A stretch of DNA of 7,062 nt. Origin: Alphaproteobacteria bacterium. Lineage in GTDB: Bacteria; Pseudomonadota; Alphaproteobacteria; Puniceispirillales; Puniceispirillaceae. The stretch is taken from contig JAKMFG010000185.1 in the NCBI GenBank assembly GCA_022425565.1, positions 1 through 7,062 of the forward strand, in the 5' to 3' direction. A program made the position numbers and the translations under genes. Under the pieces are notes generated by a model. The model saw nothing but the letters and a program-made list of their open reading frames with translations. It ran no database searches and was not told where the DNA came from. Below, piece after piece: positions 1 to 4,820 of the stretch. The stretch's first letter is position 1; each line of letters opens with the position of its first letter.

Positions 1-61
1 TCGCAAGAATTTCCGGCCGTCCGCGTGCAGACATGCCGGTGCCTGCGTTGATTTCATCCAT
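1..61 (-). CDS. Unidentified protein, N-terminal fragment, downstream of hisG
   Basis: Only the first 20 codons are visible before the window edge; they read MDEINAGTGMSARGRPEILA. The fragment is too short to identify. By operon logic hisD or hisC are candidates because the gene follows hisG directly, but no diagnostic motif is present, and a basic start with RGRP is also seen in some TetR-type regulators. Start choice: an upstream in-frame ATG at 70 has GGAG directly against it with no spacer, whereas the ATG at 61 has the same GGAG 9 bases upstream, so 61 is preferred. The gap to the hisG stop codon is 20 bases, which suggests co-transcription and probably coupled translation. That an open frame starts here is fairly safe; its function is unknown. 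Confidence 0.6.
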   Translation of the reverse strand, partial: MDEINAGTGMSARGRPEILA

Positions 62-81
62 CTCGGTCATCTCCAAAAGGC

Positions 82-999
82 CTAGTCCAGCATCTTTTCA
101 ATCGGTACGACGAGGATCGAAGTGGCGCCCCGCAACTTCAGATCTTCCATGGTCGTCCAGAACACCTCTTCCTCGCAGACGGCGTGGACGGCCACCATGT
201 CGTCACGCCCCTGCAGCGGCATCACCGTCGGCGATTGCGAACCAGGAAGAATCGACTTGATTCCCTCGAGCGCGTCGACCGGGCTGTTCAGCATGATATA
301 GCGGCTGTTCTGCGCGCGAAGTACGGCCGTGATACGCGCCAACAGCTTTTCACTCAACGCATGAGATTCAGTGGGCATAGCATTGTTTTTGATGATAACT
401 GCCTGGCTGTTCAGAATGACATCCTGCTCGGTCAAACCGTTCGAGACGAGCGTGCTTCCAGTCGAGACAAGATCACAGATGGCATCGGCGAGGTGCGTTC
501 GCGGCGCCACCTCGACAGCCCCTTCCATGGTAACGATATCGGCATCCACGCCCTTCTCGGCGAGGAAGTCCGAGAGAAGCCCCCGATAGGAGGTCGCGAC
601 AGTCTTTCCAGCAAGGCTCGACACATCCTCATATGGCATGCCGTTCGGCGTTGCCAGTGACAGTCGGCACCGCCCAAACCCGAGATTGATCACCTGCTCA
701 AGGCCACCGAAAACATCTGGGTCGAGGCTCTGCGCCTCAAGCAGTGAATTCTGCCCGATAATGCCAAGCTGGCAGACATTGTTCACAAGGAAGGCCGGGA
801 TGTCGTCATCCCTGACCAGAAATATGTCGAGCGGGAAATTACGCGCCTGGCAGAGAAGCTGGTCCTTGCTCTTCTGCAGCGAAATTCCCGCCTTCTCCAG
901 AATGGTGAAGCTCTTTTCGGAAAGCCGCCCAGATTTCTGGATGGCGATCTTAAGCCGGCCGTCATCCGTTCCTGATTTTGATATCATTTTACCCGTCAT
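82..999 (-). CDS. hisG: ATP phosphoribosyltransferase, long (hexameric, HisZ-independent) form
   Basis: HisG catalyses the first step of histidine biosynthesis in the cytoplasm: ATP plus PRPP gives N1-(5-phosphoribosyl)-ATP. The 305-residue product has the length of long-form HisG (E. coli about 299). The N-terminal catalytic part starts with RLKIAIQKSGRL (15-26). The PRPP-binding signature ADAICDLVSTGSTL lies at 171-184, preceded by EVAPRTHL. Residues from about 226 form the C-terminal ACT-like regulatory domain, ending in GATSILVVPIEKML (291-304), very close to the E. coli ending. Presence of that domain implies histidine feedback inhibition and no need for HisZ. Start: a TTG at 1005 is possible, but GAGGG sits only 3 bases before it and 9 bases before the ATG at 999, so 999 is chosen. 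That Shine-Dalgarno overlaps the stop codon of the upstream yerC-like gene, 12 bases away, indicating coupled expression. Confidence 0.97.
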   Translation of the reverse strand: MTGKMISKSGTDDGRLKIAIQKSGRLSEKSFTILEKAGISLQKSKDQLLCQARNFPLDIFLVRDDDIPAFLVNNVCQLGIIGQNSLLEAQSLDPDVFGGLEQVINLGFGRCRLSLATPNGMPYEDVSSLAGKTVATSYRGLLSDFLAEKGVDADIVTMEGAVEVAPRTHLADAICDLVSTGSTLVSNGLTEQDVILNSQAVIIKNNAMPTESHALSEKLLARITAVLRAQNSRYIMLNSPVDALEGIKSILPGSQSPTVMPLQGRDDMVAVHAVCEEEVFWTTMEDLKLRGATSILVVPIEKMLD

Positions 1000-1011
1000 G
1001 GCCAATGGCCC

Positions 1012-1311
1012 TCAATCTTCGATTTTACCAAGCCGCCGCATGATCTTGCGGTAACCGTCATTGCCGTTGTTCAGAAACCGCGCGACACGGACAATGGTCG
1101 CCGTACTGACATTCGTTTCCGCCGCAATCTGGCGATAGGGCATTTTCCGCACCAGCATCTGCGCGACACGCCATCTGTCGACGAGACCTTCAAGCTCTGC
1201 CGGTGTGCACAGGTCGAAAAAGAAACTCTCCACCTCTTCAACTGTCTGCAGCTGAAGAATGGCGGCATAGAGATCCTCGGCATGCGCCTTGTCGATCTGC
1301 TCTCGCTTCAT
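1012..1311 (-). CDS. YerC/YecD-family TrpR-superfamily DNA-binding regulator
   Basis: The 99-residue protein fits the small TrpR-like YerC/YecD family. Visible hallmarks are DLYAAILQLQT (13-23), FFDLCTPAELEGLVDRWRVAQML (31-53) and the helix-turn-helix around YRQIAAETNVSTATIVRVARFL (59-80), with the family-typical STATI (69-73) and the N-N-G-N-D-G-Y tail (81-87). It has no membrane segment or signal peptide, so it should be a cytoplasmic all-helical dimeric DNA-binding protein. The ATG at 1311 has GGTGA 4 bases upstream, a slightly tight but usable Shine-Dalgarno. It is the first gene of the unit with hisG 12 bases downstream; by context (inference) it regulates histidine synthesis, consistent with proposals that Gram-positive YerC is a histidine repressor (HisR). 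The ligand is not deducible. Family assignment is confident; the regulatory target is not proven. Confidence 0.92.
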   Translation of the reverse strand: MKREQIDKAHAEDLYAAILQLQTVEEVESFFFDLCTPAELEGLVDRWRVAQMLVRKMPYRQIAAETNVSTATIVRVARFLNNGNDGYRKIMRRLGKIED

Positions 1312-1348
1312 GGGTTCACCATTTCAATGGAGTGGTGTTGATTTGTGA

Positions 1349-1366
1349 TAGCGATTTAACACGCTA
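1349..1366. promoter_or_regulatory. Candidate operator: 18-bp imperfect dyad over the -10 box
   Basis: Read on the minus strand the site is TAGCGTGTTAAATCGCTA. Seven of nine base pairs are symmetric: arms TAGCG/CGCTA and a central TTAA. It encloses the predicted -10 box of the yerC-hisG promoter, a position suited to repression. The 18-bp span and TTAA centre resemble the geometry of the E. coli TrpR operator, but the half-site bases differ. Binding by the adjacent TrpR-like protein is inference. Confidence 0.4.
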
Positions 1367-1381
1367 AAACAACCTCGTCAA
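1354..1381 (-). promoter_or_regulatory. Candidate sigma-70 promoter for yerC-like gene and hisG
   Basis: On the minus strand TTGACG (1376-1381; 5 of 6 to TTGACA) is followed after 16 bases by TTAAAT (1354-1359; 4 of 6 to TATAAT). The predicted transcript would start near 1347 and give a leader of roughly 35 bases. It is the best promoter-like match in the gap between the phosphatase gene and the regulator gene, and no leader-peptide attenuator with a His-codon run is visible. Prediction by eye only. Confidence 0.45.
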
Positions 1382-1389
1382 TACCCGCT

Positions 1390-1405
1390 TCAGAATTTGT
1401 TCTGA
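1390..1405. repeat. Perfect inverted repeat TCAGAA-N4-TTCTGA upstream of the -35 box
   Basis: The plus strand reads TCAGAATTTGTTCTGA: 6-bp perfect arms around a 4-base spacer. It ends 9 bases upstream of the predicted -35 hexamer of the yerC-hisG promoter, and its centre is 40 bp from the centre of the dyad over the -10 box. It could be a second regulatory site; a hairpin with an AT-rich stem this short would be weak, and chance cannot be excluded. Confidence 0.3.
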
Positions 1406-1433
1406 CATCCAGAGATGGCAGGGCGTCACAGAG

Positions 1434-1465
1434 TGCCGAAAGCGGCAAAGCGCGCAAACCGCGCT
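1434..1465 (-). terminator. Tandem hairpins at the 3' end of the SixA-type gene, possible weak terminator
   Basis: On the minus strand AGCGCG-gtttg-CGCGCT (1449-1465, 6-bp GC-rich stem) overlaps the phosphatase stop codon and is followed one base later by TGCCG-cttt-CGGCA (1434-1447, 5-bp stem). There is no run of more than three Ts after either, so this is not a classical intrinsic terminator. Its position between two same-strand units suggests a role in 3'-end formation or mRNA stability. Confidence 0.35.
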
Positions 1466-1982
1466 ACAGCGGCCCGTCATCAGACAGGTCACGCACTCGC
1501 ACAAGCGACATCAACCGCCCGCTTTCTGGAGCAATCTTGCCGATGGTTGGCGCATCAAAGCCGATATCAGCGACACAACTTGTCGGGAAATAGAAGATAT
1601 CGGCATCCGGCGGCGGTGTTTCCACAAGATTACCAAGCAAGACAGCAAGGCCCGGATTATGGCCAATGACCATCACCCGCTCCGCATCGCCGGCGAGAGA
1701 CTCGATGGCCGTCAAAATGTTGGTGGCACTGGCCTCATAGATGCTGTCGCGATAAATGACCGGAATATCAGGCCAGTGAGCCGAGGCAAGCTCATGGGTC
1801 TCGCGTGTGCGTGCAGCAGGTGACACAATCACCATATCCGGAAGAAGATCGTTTTTGGCAATAAACCGGCCCATGCGGTCAGCATTGCGCCGCCCACGGT
1901 TCGCCAGAACCCGGTCGAAGTCGGATTTCTGCATTGCGGGTGTTTCGGCCTTGGCGTGCCGGAAAAGGGTTATGCGTGCCAT
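1464..1982 (-). CDS. sixA: SixA-type histidine phosphatase (phosphoglycerate-mutase-like fold)
   Basis: The product is a 172-residue histidine phosphatase of the SixA/COG2062 branch. The catalytic RHA motif is in LFRHAKAE (6-13), so His9 would be the phosphorylated nucleophile. Other expected elements are the SPAARTRET region (54-62) with phosphate-binding arginine, and GHNPG (107-111) carrying the second active-site histidine. Length and lack of signal peptide fit a cytoplasmic small branch member; E. coli SixA dephosphorylates phosphohistidine proteins. The frame stays open upstream to 2081, but the family motif begins at the ATG at 1982, which has GGAG 8 bases upstream, so the longer form is rejected. 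It is divergent from cysK. No sensor kinase, HPt or PTS gene is nearby, so the substrate is unknown and the symbol denotes family resemblance. Confidence 0.9.
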   Translation of the reverse strand: MARITLFRHAKAETPAMQKSDFDRVLANRGRRNADRMGRFIAKNDLLPDMVIVSPAARTRETHELASAHWPDIPVIYRDSIYEASATNILTAIESLAGDAERVMVIGHNPGLAVLLGNLVETPPPDADIFYFPTSCVADIGFDAPTIGKIAPESGRLMSLVRVRDLSDDGPL

Positions 1983-2089
1983 TTGGTCGTCTCCGCCCAC
2001 AATCTTGCATGAATGCCATGCGTTGCCAAGCAGTCGGAAACTGGCGGATAAATATGGCCTCACGGCCTGCACCCCCGCCAAAACTACGG

Positions 2090-2118
2090 ATGACAGCCTG
2101 CTGGCGACACACTAGATT
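2090..2118 (+). promoter_or_regulatory. Candidate sigma-70 promoter for cysK-sseA
   Basis: ATGACA (2090-2095; 5 of 6 to TTGACA), a 17-base spacer and TAGATT (2113-2118; 4 of 6 to TATAAT) lie just upstream of cysK. Transcription would start near 2125, leaving about 20 bases of leader that contains the AAGGAAAAGGA Shine-Dalgarno (2130-2140). No obvious riboswitch or long leader fits in this space. Prediction by eye. Confidence 0.45.
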
Positions 2119-2144
2119 GATGGTCCCATAAGGAAAAGGACATC

Positions 2145-3158
2145 ATGCAGCACAGCAAAAGCTCGCAGGAGCTTCTCGACGCCATTGGCAACACTCCCCT
2201 GATCCGCCTGCGTGGTCCGTCTGAGGCCACCGGATGCGACATCTATGGCAAGGCCGAGTTCATGAACCCGGGAGGGTCCGTGAAGGACCGCGCAGCACTG
2301 GCCATCATTGAAGATGCCGAGAAACGCGGCGACCTGCGGCCCGGCGGCATGATCGTCGAGGGAACCGCCGGCAATACCGGCATCGGCCTGACCATGGTCG
2401 GCAATGCCAAGGGCTATACGTCAGTCATCGTGATGCCGGAAACCCAATCGCAGGAGAAGAAGGATGTCTTGCGCATATTTGGTGCCGATTTGCGGCTGGT
2501 CCCGGCAAAGCCTTACAAAGACCCGGGGAACTATGTCCGCTACTCCGAACACCTCGCTGCAGAGCTGGCTGAAACGCATGAAGCCGGTGTGATCTGGGCC
2601 AACCAGTTCGACAACACAGCCAATCTGCAGGGCCATTACCGCACAACCGGGCCGGAAATCTGGGAACAGACCGGTGGCGCCATCCATGGGTTCACCTGTG
2701 CCGTTGGTTCTGGCGGCACCATTGCCGGTGTCGGCAAATATCTGAAGGAACAGAACAAGGATGTCTGCATCGCCCTGTCGGACCCCGACGGCTCGGCGCT
2801 CTATGGCCATTACATCCATGGCGAGTTGAAGGCAGAAGGCAATTCGATTTCGGAGGGAATCGGCCAGGGGCGGATTACCGCCAATCTCGCCGAGGCACCG
2901 ATCGACACCGCTTATCGCCTGTCCGATATCGAGGCACTTCCGATCATCTACGACCTGATGCGTGACGAAGGCCTGTATCTCGGCGGATCGACAGCCATCA
3001 ACATCGCGGGCGCGATGGCGATGGCGCGCGATCTGGGGCCGGGCCACACCATTGTCACCATCCTGTGTGACAGCGGCCAGCGATATCAGTCAAAGGTCTG
3101 GAACCCTGCCTTCCTTCGGGAAAAGAACCTTCCCGTTCCGTCCTGGCTGGAGGGATGA
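2145..3158 (+). CDS. cysK: Cysteine synthase A (O-acetylserine sulfhydrylase)
   Basis: This PLP enzyme (337 residues) makes L-cysteine from O-acetyl-L-serine and sulfide in the cytoplasm. The start IGNTPLIRL (14-22) is typical of the fold-type II family. The PLP lysine is Lys47 in NPGGSVKDR (41-49). The substrate loop reads TAGNTG (74-79), an Ala replacing the usual Ser of TSGNTG; the PLP phosphate loop is GSGGT (188-192); SEGIGQGRI (236-244) and CDSGQRYQSK (308-317, Ser310 near the pyridine nitrogen) follow. The alanine variant is seen in a CysK subgroup common in alphaproteobacteria, so I do not read it as loss of function. A cystathionine beta-synthase-like activity is less likely, as there is no haem or CBS-domain extension. 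The ATG at 2145 has AGGA 4 bases and AAGGA about 10 bases upstream. The sulfurtransferase gene follows after 3 bases. Confidence 0.95.
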   Translation: MQHSKSSQELLDAIGNTPLIRLRGPSEATGCDIYGKAEFMNPGGSVKDRAALAIIEDAEKRGDLRPGGMIVEGTAGNTGIGLTMVGNAKGYTSVIVMPETQSQEKKDVLRIFGADLRLVPAKPYKDPGNYVRYSEHLAAELAETHEAGVIWANQFDNTANLQGHYRTTGPEIWEQTGGAIHGFTCAVGSGGTIAGVGKYLKEQNKDVCIALSDPDGSALYGHYIHGELKAEGNSISEGIGQGRITANLAEAPIDTAYRLSDIEALPIIYDLMRDEGLYLGGSTAINIAGAMAMARDLGPGHTIVTILCDSGQRYQSKVWNPAFLREKNLPVPSWLEG

Positions 3159-3161
3159 AGC

Positions 3162-4010
3162 ATGGCACCGGTTCTCGTGTCCGCCGACTGGTTGCTCGAT
3201 AATATCGACAATGTGTGTGTTTTCGATATCAGCAGCCACCTGCCGACGGTCAAGCGCGACGCCGGGGCCGAATTCCTGGACGCGCATATCCCCGGAGCAA
3301 GGCGGTTCGACATCGATGCCATTGCCGACAAGGGCCACGCCATGCCGCATATGGTCCCCTCGCCCGACTTCTTCACCGAATGCCTGAGCGAGCTTGGCGT
3401 CAGCGATGATGACCACGTCGTGTTCTACGACGATTCGGACGTAAAGACGGCCGCTCGTGGCTGGTGGATGATGCGTCTGTTCGGCCATGGGTCGGCCTCG
3501 ATTCTGGATGGCGGGCTTGCTGCTTGGAAAGCGGCGGGTGGCAGGCTCGAACAGGGTGAGCCTGCGGCGGTTGCACCCGGCAGTTTCACGTCACGCCCGG
3601 CAATCGGGGTCGGCGTTGTCGATATCGACAGTCTTGCAGCGGCGGTATCCGGCGGCATTGCGGGCCAGATCGTCGATGCGCGTGCGGCGGCCCGGTTCGC
3701 CGGAGAGGCCCCGGAACCACGACCAGGGCTTCGCGCAGGCCATATTCCGGGATCACATAATCTGCCCTTCAACAATTTGCTGAATGAAGACGGAACATAC
3801 CGTGACGGCGTGGCGATCAGGCAGTTGTTTGCCGATGCGGGCATTGATCCGGACGCGCCGGTCACGGCAAGCTGCGGATCAGGCATCACGGCATGCGTTC
3901 TAGCTGCCGGCCTTGTTTTGGCGGGAAACGGCGACGTTACCGTCTATGACGGGTCCTGGACGGAATGGGGGTCAAGCGACGAGCCCGTCGAAACGGGCTC
4001 ATCCAACTAA
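3162..4010 (+). CDS. sseA: 3-mercaptopyruvate sulfurtransferase, tandem rhodanese domains
   Basis: The 282-residue protein has two rhodanese domains, matching SseA/thiosulfate sulfurtransferase length. Domain 1 (about 5-130) carries FLDAHIPGARRFD (38-50) and the AARGWWMMRLFGH stretch (97-109) but no catalytic cysteine loop. Domain 2 (about 150-275) has GHIPGSHNLPF (193-203) and the active loop CGSGITA (238-244) with Cys238. CGSG[IV]TA is the 3-mercaptopyruvate type; thiosulfate-specific rhodaneses usually carry a CRKGVTA-like loop, so 3-mercaptopyruvate is the likelier donor. The enzyme forms a Cys persulfide and passes sulfane sulfur to thiols or cyanide. No signal peptide is visible, so it is probably cytoplasmic. 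Its Shine-Dalgarno (GGAGG, 8 bases before the ATG) is within the last cysK codons and the genes are 3 bases apart, so both are very likely co-translated. Confidence 0.93.
   Translation: MAPVLVSADWLLDNIDNVCVFDISSHLPTVKRDAGAEFLDAHIPGARRFDIDAIADKGHAMPHMVPSPDFFTECLSELGVSDDDHVVFYDDSDVKTAARGWWMMRLFGHGSASILDGGLAAWKAAGGRLEQGEPAAVAPGSFTSRPAIGVGVVDIDSLAAAVSGGIAGQIVDARAAARFAGEAPEPRPGLRAGHIPGSHNLPFNNLLNEDGTYRDGVAIRQLFADAGIDPDAPVTASCGSGITACVLAAGLVLAGNGDVTVYDGSWTEWGSSDEPVETGSSN
3981..4000. terminator. Perfect 8-bp stem-loop inside the 3' end of sseA, possible bidirectional terminator
   Basis: GAGCCCGT-CGAA-ACGGGCTC forms a perfect GC-rich hairpin with a 4-base loop. It lies inside codons about 274-280 of sseA, 7 bases before the stop codon, and 31 bases past the stop of the convergent aapP gene. 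On the minus strand the loop reads TTCG, the stabilising UUCG tetraloop type though closed by U-A rather than C-G. Neither side has a T-run, so it is not a canonical intrinsic terminator; it may stabilise or shape the 3' ends of both transcripts. Confidence 0.45.
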
Positions 4011-4031
4011 GCAGCACAATAGCGGCAGACC

Positions 4032-4802
4032 CTAGTGATTCAGGATCTGGCTCAGGAACAGCTTGGTCCGGTCATTCTGCGGCTTGTTGAAGAACGTCTC
4101 TGGGTCGTTCTCCTCAATAATCTCACCTGCGTCCATGAAAATCACCCGGTTGGCCACCTTGCGGGCAAAGCCCATCTCGTGGGTCACAACCAGCATGGTC
4201 ATACCGTCCTGGGCCAACTCGATCATCGTATCGAGAACTTCCTTGATCATTTCGGGATCGAGAGCCGATGTAGGCTCGTCAAACAGCATGATCTTGGGGC
4301 GCATACACAGCGCACGAGCAATCGCGACACGCTGCTGCTGACCACCGGAAAGCTGTCCGGGATATTTCAGCGCCTGCTCGGGAATCTTGACCCGCTCAAG
4401 CAGGTCCATGGCAATCTCTTCGGCTTCCTTGCGCGGCATCTTGCGGACCCAGATCGGTGCAAGCACGCAATTCTCGAGGATCGTCAGGTGCGGAAACAGG
4501 TTGAAGCTCTGGAACACCATGCCGACATCCGAGCGGATGGTCTCGATGTCTTTCAAGTCGCTCGTCAGGTTGGTTCCATGAACGTTAATGAGGCCCTGCT
4601 GATGTTCTTCGAGCCTGTTGATGCATCGGATAAGTGTCGATTTACCTGAGCCTGACGGGCCGCAGATGACAATCTTCTCACCCTGAAACACCTCAAGATC
4701 GATGTCTTTCAGCGCATGGAAATTGCCAAACCATTTGTGCATCCCCTCAATGTGGATGACGGTTTCGCCTGTCTCGGTTTTCTTTATTGCCTTGGTAGCC
4801 AT
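4032..4802 (-). CDS. aapP: General L-amino-acid ABC transporter, ATP-binding subunit AapP
   Basis: The 256-residue ATPase powers amino-acid import at the cytoplasmic face of the inner membrane, as a dimer bound to the AapQ/AapM permeases. All nucleotide-binding motifs are intact: Walker [10 protein letters not shown] (48-56), Q-loop Gln98 in [10 protein letters not shown] (96-105), signature LSGGQQQR (151-158), Walker [14 protein letters not shown] (171-183, catalytic Glu176) and switch His208 in [10 protein letters not shown] (205-214). The SFNLFPH and THEMGFAR wording marks the polar amino-acid (GlnQ/HisP) subfamily, and the two adjacent permeases specify Aap. It is last in the visible operon, 18 bases after aapM. 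The ATG at 4802 has a modest GGGA upstream. It runs convergently into sseA with only 21 bases between stop codons. GlnQ-like sequence alone could not separate it from other polar amino-acid ATPases. Confidence 0.96.
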   Translation of the reverse strand: MATKAIKKTETGETVIHIEGMHKWFGNFHALKDIDLEVFQGEKIVICGPSGSGKSTLIRCINRLEEHQQGLINVHGTNLTSDLKDIETIRSDVGMVFQSFNLFPHLTILENCVLAPIWVRKMPRKEAEEIAMDLLERVKIPEQALKYPGQLSGGQQQRVAIARALCMRPKIMLFDEPTSALDPEMIKEVLDTMIELAQDGMTMLVVTHEMGFARKVANRVIFMDAGEIIEENDPETFFNKPQNDRTKLFLSQILNH

Positions 4803-4820
4803 GATGGGTTTCCCGCAAGC

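Noticed and set aside
184..660. 158-codon open frame on the plus strand opposite hisG
   Set aside because: It is antisense to a gene with unmistakable HisG motifs, is rich in Arg and His as GC-rich shadow frames are, and has no family resemblance or good ribosome-binding site.
1000..1005. TTG start for hisG at 1005
   Set aside because: Only 3 bases separate it from the GAGGG Shine-Dalgarno; the ATG at 999 is spaced correctly.
2008..2022. Nested GCAT/ATGC palindromes (GCATGAATGCCATGC) in the divergent region
   Set aside because: Short overlapping GCAT units arise easily by chance; no second copy elsewhere in the gap and no match to a known regulator site that I can name.
2001..2029. TTGGCA-N17-AAGATT as a minus-strand promoter for the SixA-type gene
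   Set aside because: The -10 box matches only 3 of 6 positions and the implied start site falls on the Shine-Dalgarno, so I could not support it as a feature.
1983..2081. 33-codon N-terminal extension of the SixA-type protein
   Set aside because: The conserved family start is the ATG at 1982 with GGAG 8 bases upstream; the extension lies in the divergent promoter region and has no homology-like features.
2216..2384. TAGNTG in place of TSGNTG in CysK as a possible inactivating change
   Set aside because: The alanine variant is known in a subgroup of functional-looking CysK proteins and all other catalytic motifs are intact.
2421..3047. 208-codon minus-strand frame opposite cysK
   Set aside because: Antisense shadow of a well-conserved PLP enzyme, with no recognisable domain.
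3425..3889. 154-codon minus-strand frame opposite sseA
   Set aside because: Shadow of the rhodanese gene, low complexity (Ala, Pro, Ser) and no supporting signal.
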